Below are positions 21,562 through 35,470 of a DNA stretch of 64,000 bases, in pieces (the stretch's first letter is position 1; each line of letters starts with the position of its first letter). The DNA is from Bradyrhizobium sp. SRS-191. GTDB lineage: Bacteria; Pseudomonadota; Alphaproteobacteria; Rhizobiales; Xanthobacteraceae. The stretch is from contig NZ_JANBVS010000023.1 in NCBI RefSeq assembly GCF_024586915.1, positions 1-64,000 on the forward strand, written 5' to 3'. The notes beneath the pieces are model-generated. The model searched no databases. It was given only the letters and a program-made list of their open reading frames with translations, and was not told where the DNA came from. The position numbers were made by a program, and so were the translations under genes.

Positions 21562-23166
21562 TCAATGCACCCTGGTCTCGGCCTCTTCGCTCATCTGCTC
21601 GGTGCCGCCGCCGCAGGCCATCGCCTGCGCCTGCTGCGGTCCGGTCAGCTTGCGATTATGGCTGGTCTTCCATTCGATCTTGCCGGGATCGGCGCGCTTG
21701 CGCGAGTTGTCGAAACCGAAATCGACCTTGCCCTTGGATTGCGGTCCCCAATAATTGACGCGGCCGAGATCGTAGAACTTACGCTCGAAGCCGGACTTCA
21801 GGAACGCCTTGAGGCAACCGAGCAGATAACGCCGGCGCTCGCCGGAGCCGGCCCAGGGATACGAGAACAGCGCCTTGTGCATGTAGAAGCGCCGGTAGTT
21901 GTTCATGACGCCGTCGAGCAGCTCGCCGCGGTCCATCGCGTCGGGCTTCATGATCGGGGTGACGAAATTGTACTTCTCGTAGTCGAAGATCTCGACCTTG
22001 TCGCCGAGGTCGCGGAACAGGTCGGAGAACGGCCATGGCGTGTACATCGCCCAATTGGCGAGGTCCGGCTTCCAGTCGCGCGCCATCTGGTAGGTCTCTT
22101 CCAGGGTCTCGCGGGTCTCGTTCTCCAGCCCGACGATGAACTGCGCCTCGACCACGATGCCGGCGTCGCGCAAGAGCTGGATCGCCTTCTTGTTCTGCGC
22201 GACCGTGGTCTCCTTGTTGAAGCGGTCGAGCTTCATCTGCGCGGCGGCTTCGGTGCCGAGCGAGACGTGGATCAGACCCGCCTTTCGATACAGCGGCAGC
22301 AGCGCCTCGTCGCGCAGGATATCGGTGACGCGGGTGTTGATGCCCCAGAGGATCTTGAGATCGCGGCGGATCAGCTCCTCGCAGAACGCGACGAATTTCT
22401 TCTTGTTGATGGTCGGCTCCTCGTCGGCGAGGATGAAGAAGCCGACATCGTGCTCGCGCATCAGGGTCTCGATCTCGTCGACCACCTTCTTCGGGTCGCG
22501 GATGCGATAGTCGCGCCAGAACTTCCACTGCGAACAGAAGCTGCAGGTGAACGGACAACCGCGCGCCATGTTCGGGATCGCCACGCGCTTGTTCATCGGG
22601 ATGTAGATGTACTTGCTCCATTCGAGCACGCTCCAGTCGGGCGTGATCGCATCGAGATTCTTCACCGTCGGCGCCGCGACGGTTGCCACGACCTCACTGC
22701 CGTCGCGATAGGCGATGCCCTTGATGCTGCGGCGGTCGCTGTCCCAGCGGCCGTCCTCGCGGGCCCGCATCAAATCGACGATGATCTCCTCGCCCTCGCC
22801 GCGCACGATGGCGTCGATCCATGGCGCTTCGGTCAGCACCTGCTGATACATGAAGGTGGCGTGGATGCCGCCGAGCACGGTGAGCGCGTCCGGATGTTCG
22901 TCCCTGGCGATCTCCAGCAGCCGCTCGGCCTTGTAGATCGAGGGCGTGATCGCGGTGCAGCCGATCACATCGGGCTTCTCAGTGCGCAGGATGCTGCGGA
23001 CCTGCTCCTCGGAGAGATCGTTGGTCATCGCGTCGATGAAGCGGAGGTCGGTGAATCCGGCCGCCTTCAGCGCGCCGGAAATATAGGCCGCCCAGGCTGG
23101 CGGCCAGTTTCCGGCGATCTCGGCACCGCCGGAGTGATAATTCGGATGCAGCAACAAAATCCGCAC
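21562..23166 (-). CDS. bchE: BchE, oxygen-independent Mg-protoporphyrin IX monomethyl ester cyclase
   Basis: A radical-SAM/cobalamin enzyme (534 aa) that forms the isocyclic ring using water-derived oxygen. The N-terminal B12-binding region starts [23 protein letters not shown]. The [4Fe-4S] motif GCPFTCSFC (CxxxCxxC) lies near residues 203-211, followed by radical SAM strands ([25 protein letters not shown]). It is the low-oxygen counterpart of acsF about 2.4 kb upstream. The upstream gap carries a FixK-type box and PpsR-like dyads, consistent with anaerobic induction. Confidence 0.97.
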   Translation of the reverse strand: MRILLLHPNYHSGGAEIAGNWPPAWAAYISGALKAAGFTDLRFIDAMTNDLSEEQVRSILRTEKPDVIGCTAITPSIYKAERLLEIARDEHPDALTVLGGIHATFMYQQVLTEAPWIDAIVRGEGEEIIVDLMRAREDGRWDSDRRSIKGIAYRDGSEVVATVAAPTVKNLDAITPDWSVLEWSKYIYIPMNKRVAIPNMARGCPFTCSFCSQWKFWRDYRIRDPKKVVDEIETLMREHDVGFFILADEEPTINKKKFVAFCEELIRRDLKILWGINTRVTDILRDEALLPLYRKAGLIHVSLGTEAAAQMKLDRFNKETTVAQNKKAIQLLRDAGIVVEAQFIVGLENETRETLEETYQMARDWKPDLANWAMYTPWPFSDLFRDLGDKVEIFDYEKYNFVTPIMKPDAMDRGELLDGVMNNYRRFYMHKALFSYPWAGSGERRRYLLGCLKAFLKSGFERKFYDLGRVNYWGPQSKGKVDFGFDNSRKRADPGKIEWKTSHNRKLTGPQQAQAMACGGGTEQMSEEAETRVH

Positions 23167-23183
23167 GGCGTTCTCCCCCGATT

Positions 23184-23240
23184 ATCAATTTGTACTCCCA
23201 GCTTAACGTCAAGCTGAATTGACAAATTGATCTGGCTCAA
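23184..23240 (-). promoter_or_regulatory. bchE control region: FixK/FNR-type box and PpsR-like dyads
   Basis: On the minus strand a FixK/FNR-type box TTGAGCCAGATCAA (23227-23240; TTGA-N6-TCAA) lies 61 bp before the bchE ATG. An 18-bp PpsR-like dyad TGTCAATTCAGCTTGACG covers 23207-23224, and an overlapping TGT-N12-ACG covers 23191-23208. The whole block is bracketed by a perfect 10-bp inverted repeat ATCAATTTGT / ACAAATTGAT (23184-23193 and 23222-23231). It suggests combined oxygen and redox control. Confidence 0.65.
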
Positions 23241-23265
23241 ACGCCGCGCGAATGATGCGCTGCGA

Positions 23266-24477
23266 TCAGGCCGCCAGGGCGAGACCCATCTCGGCCCAGA
23301 TCTCCGAGAGCGCCGACACCAGGTGCTCGATATCGGCATCGGAGTGATAGGGCGACGGGGTGATGCGCAGCCGCTCGGTGCCGCGCGGCACCGTCGGGTA
23401 GTTGATCGGCTGCACGTAGATGCCGTAGCGATCGAGCAGGATATCGCTGATGCGCTTGCACAGCACGGCATCGCGCACCATCACCGGCACGATGTGGCTG
23501 GGATTGTCGAGATGGCTGACTCCCGCTTCATCCAGACGGCGGCGCAGCCGCGCGACACGGTCCTGATGGCGCGCGCGCTCGACATTGCTGCCCTTCAGAT
23601 GCCGGATGCTGGTGAGCGCGCCGGCCGCCACCGCCGGAGGCAGCGAGCTGGAGAAGATGAAGCCGGAGGCGAAGCTGCGGACGAAGTCGCAGACGGTGTT
23701 GGAGGCCGTGATGTAGCCGCCGATGACGCCGAACGCCTTGGCCAGCGTGCCCTCGATGACGGTCAGCCGGTCCGCGACGCCGTCGCGCTCGGAGATGCCG
23801 CCGCCGCGCGGGCCGTACAGGCCGACAGCATGGACCTCGTCGAGGTAGGTCAGCGCGTTGTATTCGTCGGCGACGTCGCAGATGTCCGAGATCGGCGAGA
23901 TGTCGCCATCCATCGAGTACACGCTCTCGAAGGCGATCAGCTTCGGCACCTTCGGGTCGAGGTCGGACAGCTTGTCCCGGAGATCGGCGACGTCGTTGTG
24001 GCGCCAGATCCTTGTCTCGCAGCGGCTGTGGCGGATGCCCTCGATCATCGAGGCATGGTTGAGCTCGTCGGACAGGATCACGCAGCCGGGCATGCGCGCC
24101 GCCAAGGTCGACAGCGAGGTCCAGTTCGAGACGTAGCCGGAGTTGAACAAGAGTGCCGCCTGCTTGCCGTGGAGATCGGCGAGCTCCTCCTCGAGCAGGA
24201 TGTGATAATGGTTGGTGCCGCTGATGTTGCGGGTGCCGCCGGCGCCGGCGCCGCAGCGGTCGAGCGCCTCGTGCATCACCTCCAGCACCTTGGGATGCTG
24301 GCCCATGCCGAGATAGTCGTTGGAGCACCACACCGCGACGTCACGCTCGCCATGCGGACCGCGATAGGTCGCGATCGGGAAGGCTCCCGCCTTGCGCTCG
24401 AGATCGGCGAACACGCGATAGCGTCCTTCGCGCCTCAGGCCGTCGAGCTGGCGGCGGAAATAGTCTTCGTAGTTCAT
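23266..24477 (-). CDS. hemA: 5-aminolevulinate synthase
   Basis: A PLP enzyme (403 aa) that condenses glycine and succinyl-CoA, the first step of tetrapyrrole synthesis in alphaproteobacteria. Motifs are [13 protein letters not shown], the glycine-rich [28 protein letters not shown] and the Schiff-base Lys near 247 in [13 protein letters not shown]. The ATG overlaps the puhE stop by 4 bp, so it ends the bchF-hemA operon. A longer open frame upstream of the ATG is the shadow of puhE. This is presumably a photosynthesis-dedicated copy. Confidence 0.97.
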   Translation of the reverse strand: MNYEDYFRRQLDGLRREGRYRVFADLERKAGAFPIATYRGPHGERDVAVWCSNDYLGMGQHPKVLEVMHEALDRCGAGAGGTRNISGTNHYHILLEEELADLHGKQAALLFNSGYVSNWTSLSTLAARMPGCVILSDELNHASMIEGIRHSRCETRIWRHNDVADLRDKLSDLDPKVPKLIAFESVYSMDGDISPISDICDVADEYNALTYLDEVHAVGLYGPRGGGISERDGVADRLTVIEGTLAKAFGVIGGYITASNTVCDFVRSFASGFIFSSSLPPAVAAGALTSIRHLKGSNVERARHQDRVARLRRRLDEAGVSHLDNPSHIVPVMVRDAVLCKRISDILLDRYGIYVQPINYPTVPRGTERLRITPSPYHSDADIEHLVSALSEIWAEMGLALAA

Positions 24478-25511
24478 GGTACTCCCCCCTGTGCTGTCGT
24501 GTTCGGATCGACTCCGGTTGCGATGGATGCGGTCAATCCGGTGATGGTTTGCGCCTGCGCGTCGGCGCGAGACTGGCGATAGGCCTGGCGAAACTGTTCT
24601 TCCAGCCGCTGCCGCGCCAAGGCGGCGGCCGTCTTCTGCGCCGACATGGGGCGCGCCGCCTGCGGCGGAGCCGGCACGACCGCGAGCACCGGCCGCGCCA
24701 ACGGCGTCACCGGCGCGGGCAGGCCTGCGGGAGAGGCCGCGACCGTCGCCATGGCGGGCTCGGCCGGCGCGCTCCAGCGCCACATGTTGATGACGGGCAT
24801 CGGCAGCGCCATGAAGCCGTGTTCGAGCAGGCCCAGCGCGATCAACGATGCCAACAGCGACAGCGCGACGCCGTCGAAGGTCGATTTGGCACCTAGCGCC
24901 GCGGCGGCGACCAGCACCGTGGCGGCTGTGGCGCCGGCGATCGAAAACGGAAACAGCAGGTTGATCGACTTCTTGGCGAAGTAGCTGCGCATGAAGCGCA
25001 CCTGCTGCGGCAGCAGCTCGTCGTTCAGGGTGCGCACGCCGAGGAACAAATTGATCTTCGCGCTTTGCCTGAGCACCAGCAGTGCAGCGAAGGTCCACCA
25101 GCTCAGACGGTTCGGCGCGCCCGACGTCACCGCGAAGACGAGACCCGCCGTCGCGATCAGCGCCAGCTCGTGATAGGCGATCGCCTGCAGCGCGAAGCCG
25201 ACGCGCGAGGCCGGCGTGCAATCCCGCGGACAGGGCTCGGGCCGCGGCCCAGTGATCCAGCCGGCGAGCAGCGACATCTCCACCGTGCCCCACAGCAGGA
25301 TGGCGCAGGTGAAGGCGCAATAGGCATTGGCGTCCTCGGCGGCCTGGCTGGACACCGCGACGCCGGACAGGGCCGCGACGAAGGCCGCGGCCGTGCCCCA
25401 TTTGAACGCGGCCGGATAACGGGCGGCGAGCCCGACCAGCGCCAGCACGGCGCCGGTCGAGAACCACCAGACGAACACGACATAGGGAATGGCAATCGCG
25501 GTCGCGCCCAT
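24474..25511 (-). CDS. puhE: PuhE, photosynthetic complex assembly membrane protein
   Basis: A polytopic membrane protein (345 aa) with about seven hydrophobic segments, starting [20 protein letters not shown]. The conserved [22 protein letters not shown] region identifies PuhE (Orf274 of Rhodobacter), which affects reaction centre/LH1 levels. It has a ~90-residue Ala/Pro/Gln-rich hydrophilic C-terminal tail longer than the classic protein. It lies 13 bp after acsF and is coupled to hemA. Confidence 0.9.
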   Translation of the reverse strand: MGATAIAIPYVVFVWWFSTGAVLALVGLAARYPAAFKWGTAAAFVAALSGVAVSSQAAEDANAYCAFTCAILLWGTVEMSLLAGWITGPRPEPCPRDCTPASRVGFALQAIAYHELALIATAGLVFAVTSGAPNRLSWWTFAALLVLRQSAKINLFLGVRTLNDELLPQQVRFMRSYFAKKSINLLFPFSIAGATAATVLVAAAALGAKSTFDGVALSLLASLIALGLLEHGFMALPMPVINMWRWSAPAEPAMATVAASPAGLPAPVTPLARPVLAVVPAPPQAARPMSAQKTAAALARQRLEEQFRQAYRQSRADAQAQTITGLTASIATGVDPNTTAQGGVP

Positions 25512-25524
25512 GGCCGGCTCCTTG

Positions 25525-26586
25525 TCACCAGGCGGGTTGCAGCCTGATCTCCCGTGGCAGCGCGTTGCTCTTGGCCGGCAGCAGATACAGCCGGCCGAAG
25601 GTCAGCGCCGCCTTGAGCGGCAGCACGGCACGCTTGATCGTGCCCATGATGCCGCCCTGTGCCTTGGCATCGGCAATCGCTTCCGAAATCTCGCGCAACC
25701 GCTTCAAGCCTTCCCAGAAGCGCGGATTGTCGATGTCGAGCATGACCGGGAAGACCTGGCGCGAAATCTCCGAGGTGATGCGGAATACCCGCATGTCGTA
25801 CTCGTCGACCGGCATGCCCAACGCCTCGTAGAAGGCGGGGCGCATGTGGTCGCGGACATGCATGGTGGCGAACACCGCGAGCAGGAAGAACTTGATCCAG
25901 AGCTTGTTGAGCCCGCTCAGGAGCTTCGGATCGGCGCGCATCAGGAGCGCGAACGCCTCGCCGTGGCGGAACTCGTCGTTGCACCACCGCTCGAACCACT
26001 TGAAGATCGGGTGGAACTGGCGCTCCGGATGCCGCTCCATCTGGCGATAGATGGTGATGTAGCGGGCGTAGCCGATCTTCTCCGACAGATAGGTCGCGTA
26101 GAAGATGAACTTCGGCCTGAAGTAGGTGTACTTCTTTGTCTTGGTCAGGAAGCTCAGGTCGACGCCGATGCCGTGATCCTTGAGGATTTCGTTGATGAAA
26201 CCGGCGTGGCGGGCCTCGTCGCGGCTCATGAACTGGAACAGCTCGCGGATGTCGGGGTTGGTGATCCGCTTCTTGATCTCGGCATAGAGCACGCAGCCGG
26301 AGAATTCAGCGGTCAAGGACGACACCAGGAAGTCCTTGAACTCGGCGCGAAGCGCCTCCGGCAGCTCGTTGAGATCCTTGTCGAACTCCGGCGTGCGCAC
26401 GAAGTGCTTGCGGTTGTGGTCGGCGCGCAGTTCGGCCATCACAGCATCCCATTCGCGGCGCACCAGGTCGACATTGAGCCGGTCCATCGCCGCGAAGTCG
26501 GTGGTGTAGAAGCGCGGCGTGAGGATCGTATCCTCCAGCGCCATCTTGGTGGAGATATTGCCGGATCCGCCTTCCATTGCGATCAT
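25525..26586 (-). CDS. acsF: AcsF, aerobic Mg-protoporphyrin IX monomethyl ester oxidative cyclase
   Basis: A diiron monooxygenase subunit (353 aa) that closes the isocyclic ring with O2. Ferritin-like iron ligands are seen in [20 protein letters not shown] and [16 protein letters not shown]. It is the aerobic alternative to bchE in the same window, fitting an organism that makes pigment in air. Its ATG overlaps the upstream small gene by 4 bp. Some bacteria need a BciE/Ycf54 partner; I see no recognisable one here, though the adjacent 101-aa gene is worth testing. Confidence 0.96.
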   Translation of the reverse strand: MIAMEGGSGNISTKMALEDTILTPRFYTTDFAAMDRLNVDLVRREWDAVMAELRADHNRKHFVRTPEFDKDLNELPEALRAEFKDFLVSSLTAEFSGCVLYAEIKKRITNPDIRELFQFMSRDEARHAGFINEILKDHGIGVDLSFLTKTKKYTYFRPKFIFYATYLSEKIGYARYITIYRQMERHPERQFHPIFKWFERWCNDEFRHGEAFALLMRADPKLLSGLNKLWIKFFLLAVFATMHVRDHMRPAFYEALGMPVDEYDMRVFRITSEISRQVFPVMLDIDNPRFWEGLKRLREISEAIADAKAQGGIMGTIKRAVLPLKAALTFGRLYLLPAKSNALPREIRLQPAW

Positions 26587-26888
26587 CTGACCCTCCCGTC
26601 CGAAAAGCTGACGTCGTACAATTCCGTGAGTTCGAGATAGCCCGCGACATGCATCATCATGCGCTTCAGCGGCCCTGCCCGGACCACGGTCGCGGTGCGC
26701 CGCAGGTTGAGCTGCTCGCCGAACTTGACCGTGATCGGGTCACCATGAATGACCACCTCGTCGCCCGGGCGGATGCCGACGTCACGGTCGAGCGTGACAT
26801 GGGCATGCAGGGACTCGGAGGTCTGCTCGACCTCGATGCTGCAGCCGATGTTGAAGCTGCGGGGCTCGTTGGCCCATAATCCTCTCAT
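26583..26888 (-). CDS. Uncharacterised protein between puhC and acsF (101 aa)
   Basis: A small soluble protein, predicted beta-rich, with no signal peptide or membrane segment. It starts [20 protein letters not shown] and contains [22 protein letters not shown]. It is coupled at both ends by 4-bp overlaps (with puhC and acsF), so it is clearly translated with the photosynthesis genes. It occupies the slot of puhD in Rhodobacter but lacks PuhD's hydrophobic character. I recognise no family. A link to AcsF or reaction-centre assembly is inference from position. Confidence 0.8.
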   Translation of the reverse strand: MRGLWANEPRSFNIGCSIEVEQTSESLHAHVTLDRDVGIRPGDEVVIHGDPITVKFGEQLNLRRTATVVRAGPLKRMMMHVAGYLELTELYDVSFSDGRVR

Positions 26889-27376
26889 CGCGTTTCTCCC
26901 ATCGTCATCAGCTCCGTGAACCGGCGCTTGCTGTCGTTGCCGAACGGCCCGAGATCGACGCGCCGTCCGGTCGACGGATCGTCCAGGCTCATGCGGCCGT
27001 CGGCCCAGCGATTGATCGTAAAGGCCGGCCCCGAGCCGATCGCGTGACGCTGGCGGTCGAACGCCATGCTGCGCAGGACCGTGCGCAGCAGGCCGTCGCC
27101 GCCGGCCTCGACGATTCCGACGACCTTGCCGCTGTCGGGCGACACGACGGAGATGCCGCCGTCGGGACGGTCGACGAAGCGCAGCGCCACGGTCTGCACG
27201 GCGGCGACGTGATCGGTGTGGACGGTGCCTACGCCCGTCCAGCGGCCGGCGCCGGCTGCGACCAGGGAGAAAATGACCAGCGCGAAGGCCGCGCGCAGCG
27301 CGCCCTTCGGAATGACGATCTCAGGTTCGGCGTGAACATCGACATGACGTCCGACATGGCCCTCCGCTTGGCTCAT
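26885..27376 (-). CDS. puhC: PuhC, photosynthetic complex assembly protein
   Basis: A 163-aa protein with one membrane anchor (residues ~26-45, ALRAAFALVIFSLVAAGAG) and a periplasmic domain containing ALRFVDRPDGGISVVSPDSG and INRWADGRMSLDDP. PuhC assists reorganisation of the reaction centre-LH1 core. The ATG at 27376 (MSQAEGHVGRH) has a GAGGAGGG ribosome binding site. It starts 10 bp after puhB and overlaps the next gene by 4 bp. Confidence 0.93.
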   Translation of the reverse strand: MSQAEGHVGRHVDVHAEPEIVIPKGALRAAFALVIFSLVAAGAGRWTGVGTVHTDHVAAVQTVALRFVDRPDGGISVVSPDSGKVVGIVEAGGDGLLRTVLRSMAFDRQRHAIGSGPAFTINRWADGRMSLDDPSTGRRVDLGPFGNDSKRRFTELMTMGETR

Positions 27377-27386
27377 GACACCCTCC

Positions 27387-28040
27387 TCACGCCGCGCTGG
27401 CGACAGCGCCCGCAGGCGACGCGCCTTGCGGCTGTCCATTGCCCGCGGCGATCGGCTGCGCCGCCACCGCGCCATCCGAGGCCGCGACCAGCGCCTTGGC
27501 GAGGATCTCGGCCGCTTCGCGGGCGTTCGCCACGCCGCGCAGCATCGGCTCGACCTCGTTCAGCCGCCAGGGACGCGCATGCGGCCACAGCAGCAGATAG
27601 GACAGCCGCTGCTGGGCGGTGACGCTGAGCGGCAGATCGCCGGAGCCGTCGGAGAACAGCTTCACGTCGGCGCGCGAGACCTGCTTGAACGGCACGTTCA
27701 AGGTCATCGGCAGCACCGCGCCGAACTGCAACAGGACGCGGCGGCTGGTGATGGTGTAGCGCGTGGTACGGCTGTAAAGCACCGCGAGCCCGGTGAGCAA
27801 CACCGTCGCGATCGCCACCGGCATCACCAGCGACGACGCGCTGGCGAGCGAGGCCGCGAGCGGCTGGTGGTCCAGCATGCCCGTCACCACGCGCGCGCCG
27901 AACAGCGCGGCGAAGTAGGCGAGCACCAGGCGCAGGTGGAAGACGCGCAGCAGCAGCGCCTTCACCGTGGGCTGTCCCTGCCAGAGCAGGCGCTCGCCTG
28001 CCGGCAGCATCAGCTGATCCTGGTCCCGACGCGTGCTCAC
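27387..28040 (-). CDS. puhB: PuhB, reaction centre assembly protein
   Basis: A 217-aa membrane protein with a bacterial PH-like domain. Transmembrane segments lie around RLVLAYFAALFGARVV and LVMPVAIATVLLTGLAVLYS, then SRTTRYTITSRRVLLQFGA. PuhB is needed for reaction centre assembly. I chose the GTG start at 28040, which overlaps the puhA stop as GTGA and has a GGAG ribosome binding site; a longer frame into puhA is not credible. The C-terminus is Ala/Gly-rich. Confidence 0.92.
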   Translation of the reverse strand: MSTRRDQDQLMLPAGERLLWQGQPTVKALLLRVFHLRLVLAYFAALFGARVVTGMLDHQPLAASLASASSLVMPVAIATVLLTGLAVLYSRTTRYTITSRRVLLQFGAVLPMTLNVPFKQVSRADVKLFSDGSGDLPLSVTAQQRLSYLLLWPHARPWRLNEVEPMLRGVANAREAAEILAKALVAASDGAVAAQPIAAGNGQPQGASPAGAVASAA

Positions 28041-28816
28041 AGCAGCGGCTCCTGGCGCGCAGCGGTCGCATAGAGGTGTCCGCCGCCATAGTAGCCGACG
28101 ATCTTGTCCTCCTCGAGCTTCGTCACCTGATCGGGCTTCGCGAGGCCGGGCACGTTGGCGAATTGCGAGCCGAGGATGGCATCGACGAGCACCGCCTTGC
28201 GCGACTTGTCGACGACGCACATGGTCATCGGCAGCAGCACGTGACGTCCGACGATGCCGTCGACCTCGACTTCGAGATAGCGGATCAGCATCTCGGCGCG
28301 GTCGACCCAGACTTCGCGGATCTTGCCGCCGAGCCTGCCATCACAGCCGAACACCGGCATGCCGCGCGGATCCGGATCTTCCGTGGCGATGAAGATGCTG
28401 CCGTCGACGCGCAGCGGCACGATCGCCGGGATGTTGTCCATGGTCAGCTCCGGCTCGTCCTTGCGCGCGGCGAAGGAGCCCGGTCCGACGCCGTCAAGCA
28501 TCGGATTGCCGGTCGGCAGATACGGCGTGCCCGGCCAGGCATACATCGGCGTGACCGGCGCATCGGCGCGATCGTTGTCCCAATTCGGCAGGGTCGCGGT
28601 GCGGCCGCCATGCATGTGATAGGTCTTCGGGCTCGGCGGCGTCGGGAAGCCGTTGCCGCTCGAAGGGACCTGCCGGCCGATCCGGCCCTCGAACTGCAGC
28701 GGATAGCCTTCGCGCTTGTCCTCGGTGCGCAGGTAGAAGATCAGGCCTGCGAAGAATATCCAAAAGCCGTAAAGCACGACCTGGGCGACATCGATGTAGC
28801 TCGTGAAAGACGTCAT
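28037..28816 (-). CDS. puhA: Photosynthetic reaction centre H subunit
   Basis: The H subunit (259 aa), which caps the L/M core on the cytoplasmic side and helps proton delivery to QB. It has one N-terminal transmembrane helix (YIDVAQVVLYGFWIFFAGLIFYL region) followed by the PRC-barrel cytoplasmic domain (FIATEDPDPRGMPVFGCDG, VDGIVGRHVLLPMTMCVVD). It starts MTSFTSYIDVAQ. It begins 20 bp after lhaA and is coupled to puhB. Confidence 0.97.
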   Translation of the reverse strand: MTSFTSYIDVAQVVLYGFWIFFAGLIFYLRTEDKREGYPLQFEGRIGRQVPSSGNGFPTPPSPKTYHMHGGRTATLPNWDNDRADAPVTPMYAWPGTPYLPTGNPMLDGVGPGSFAARKDEPELTMDNIPAIVPLRVDGSIFIATEDPDPRGMPVFGCDGRLGGKIREVWVDRAEMLIRYLEVEVDGIVGRHVLLPMTMCVVDKSRKAVLVDAILGSQFANVPGLAKPDQVTKLEEDKIVGYYGGGHLYATAARQEPLL

Positions 28817-28835
28817 GGCTTCCTCCCCGACTGGG

Positions 28836-30263
28836 TTAACCTGGAAATTCCGCTATTCCGAATTGTAGTTGTTGGGGCGCTGACTGGCGCCGCACCAGCG
28901 GCCCGATGACCGCGAGCGTGACGAACAACAGGCCGATCTCGATGTGGTAGACGATGCTGTAGCCGGTCGCGGGACCTGCGAGCGCAACGCCGAGCCGGCC
29001 ATCCAGCGCCAGCTGCGACATCACATCGCGAATGGCGCCACCACCTGCGATGGCCACACCCGCGGCAGTCGCCTGCACCGCGCCCCAGGCGCCGAGCGCA
29101 AGCCCGCTCTCGCCATTCTGCACCAGCGCCATCGCCGCCGTCAGCGTGCCCACGGCGAACAGGCCGCCGCCGAAGCCGATCAGCGTGGTGCCGATCCGGA
29201 ACACCAAGGGCGAGGCGAGCGGTGCCGAGAAGATCACGGCAGAGAAGGCGAACAGGCCGACGAGCCCGCCGAGCGCGGCGATGCGATAGGGATCGGAGCC
29301 CTTGCCGAGCCGGCGCGCAGAGAGACCGAAGCCGGCGAGCGTCCCCGCGGCGAACAAGGCCGTCAGCGCGGTGGTCTCGCCGACGGTGAGATGCAGGATC
29401 TCCGCGCCATACGGCTCGAGCAGGATGTCCTGCATCGTGAATCCGGCAGTGCCGAGCCCGACGGCGACCAGCACGCGCATCGAGCCGCCGGCCGCGCGGA
29501 ACTGGCGCCAGGAATCGCCGAAGCGCGGCCGCTCGCGTGAAGCCGACGTGCGCGAGGGATCACGCGCCTCCTGCTTCCACAGCGCGATGACGTTGAGCAC
29601 CATCTCGGTCAGCGCCGCGCCCTGGATCACCTGGATCAGCCGCATCTCGCTGAAGTCCGCGAGCAGCCCGCCGAAGGTCAGCGCGCTCGCCATCATGCCG
29701 AACATCAGCATGACGTAGAGGAAGGCGACCACGCGCGGGCGCGAGTGCTCCGGCGCGATGTCGGTGGCGAGCGACAAGCCGGCGGTCTGTGTGGTGTGCA
29801 GCCCGGCGCCAACCAGCAGGAAGGCCAATGCCGCGCCGGCGCGGCCGGCGATCACCTGGGCCGGCGCATCGGCCGCGGACAGCAACAGCAGCGCGAACGG
29901 CATGATCGCGAGGCCGCCGAATTGCAGCAAGGTGCCCATCCAGATGTAGGGCACGCGGCGCCAGCCGAGCACGGAGCGATGATGATCGGACTTGAAGCCG
30001 ATCAGCACGCGCAAGGGCGCGAACACCAGCGGCAGGGCCACCATGGTCGCGACCAGCCAGGAGGGCACGCCGAGCTCGACGATCATGACGCGGTTGAGCG
30101 TGCCGTTGAGCAGCACCACCGAAATTCCGATCGAGACCTGGAACAGCGACAGCCGCATCAGGCGCGGCAGCGGCAGCTCGGTCGAGGCGGCATCCGCAAA
30201 CGGCAGATAGCGCGACGACAGCCGCGTCCACAGTTGCAGAACTGATGGTGCGCGCACGCTCAT
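28836..30263 (-). CDS. lhaA: LhaA, PucC-family light-harvesting 1 assembly transporter
   Basis: A 12-helix major-facilitator-like protein (475 aa) required for LH1 assembly. It shows the family's N-terminal LFQVSIGISVVLLNGTLNRVM, the GFKSDHHRSVLGWRRVPYIW loop, and the second half around FTMQDILLEPYGAEIL. The ATG at 30263 (MSVRAPSVLQLW) overlaps the bchM stop by 4 bp; the longer upstream frame is antisense/shadow of bchM. A second PucC-family protein is encoded at 42482-43813. Confidence 0.95.
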   Translation of the reverse strand: MSVRAPSVLQLWTRLSSRYLPFADAASTELPLPRLMRLSLFQVSIGISVVLLNGTLNRVMIVELGVPSWLVATMVALPLVFAPLRVLIGFKSDHHRSVLGWRRVPYIWMGTLLQFGGLAIMPFALLLLSAADAPAQVIAGRAGAALAFLLVGAGLHTTQTAGLSLATDIAPEHSRPRVVAFLYVMLMFGMMASALTFGGLLADFSEMRLIQVIQGAALTEMVLNVIALWKQEARDPSRTSASRERPRFGDSWRQFRAAGGSMRVLVAVGLGTAGFTMQDILLEPYGAEILHLTVGETTALTALFAAGTLAGFGLSARRLGKGSDPYRIAALGGLVGLFAFSAVIFSAPLASPLVFRIGTTLIGFGGGLFAVGTLTAAMALVQNGESGLALGAWGAVQATAAGVAIAGGGAIRDVMSQLALDGRLGVALAGPATGYSIVYHIEIGLLFVTLAVIGPLVRRQSAPQQLQFGIAEFPG

Positions 30264-30961
30264 GACGGGCGAAGCTCCAGCGCTTGCGAGATGTAGAAGC
30301 CGTTGGCGATGCGGCTGCTGCGCGCGCAGCGCCAGTCGGCGAGATCGGGGTGATCGGCGATCAGGCGAGACAGCTTCTGCTCCGCGACCGGCTCGATCGC
30401 CGGGGCGCGATTGCCGCGCGGAAACAGGCCGCCGACGGCATGCATGACGGCCAGCAGCGGCGTCCGCGGGGCATAGGTCATCAGGATCGATTCGGAGGTG
30501 CGCGCCGCGAGGCCTGCGACGATGCGCACCGCATCCTCGGCGCGGTAGTGGATGAACGAATCCATCGCCACGACGAAGTTGAAGCCGCCATGCTTGGGAT
30601 CGAGCATGTCGCCGGCGACGAAGCGGATGGCATTGCGGCTGATGTCGTCGGGCAGCCGGCGCTGCGCGATCTCGATCAGGGTCGGCGAGATATCGACCGC
30701 CACGACCTCGGCGCCGCGGCGTGCCGCCTCGATCGAGAAGCTGCCGGTGCCGCAGCCGGCGTCGAGGATTCGCGCGCCGCGCAGATCGAGCGGCAGCCAT
30801 GACAGCAACGTCCGCCGCATCTCGTCGCGGCCGGCGCGCACGGTGGCGCGGATGCGACCGACAGGCGCGTCCGAGGTCAGCCGCGTCCAGGCGGCGACCG
30901 CGGTGCGGTCGAAATAGGTCTCCACTTCACTGCGGCGGGCGAGATATTCCGCTGTCGTCAT
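30260..30961 (-). CDS. bchM: Mg-protoporphyrin IX methyltransferase
   Basis: A SAM-dependent methyltransferase (233 aa) that methylates the C13 propionate of Mg-protoporphyrin. SAM motif I is ILDAGCGTGSFSIEAARRGA, with AVDISPTLIEIA and ILMTYAPRTPLLAVMHAVGG further on, as is usual for BchM. It lies 13 bp after bchL and overlaps lhaA. Its substrate comes from BchH chelatase; bchD and bchI are not in the window. Confidence 0.96.
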   Translation of the reverse strand: MTTAEYLARRSEVETYFDRTAVAAWTRLTSDAPVGRIRATVRAGRDEMRRTLLSWLPLDLRGARILDAGCGTGSFSIEAARRGAEVVAVDISPTLIEIAQRRLPDDISRNAIRFVAGDMLDPKHGGFNFVVAMDSFIHYRAEDAVRIVAGLAARTSESILMTYAPRTPLLAVMHAVGGLFPRGNRAPAIEPVAEQKLSRLIADHPDLADWRCARSSRIANGFYISQALELRPS

Positions 30962-30974
30962 CGGCTAGCCCCAC

Positions 30975-35444
<4,470 letters not shown>

Positions 35445-35470
<26 letters not shown>

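Noticed and set aside
23266-25467. 733-aa HemA with a long N-terminal extension
   Set aside because: The extra 330 residues are the out-of-frame shadow of puhE. The ATG at 24477 gives a standard HemA and overlaps the puhE stop in the usual ATGA.
28836-30800. 654-aa LhaA fused to an N-terminal domain
   Set aside because: The upstream part is an out-of-frame read of bchM. The ATG at 30263 gives a normal LhaA coupled to bchM.
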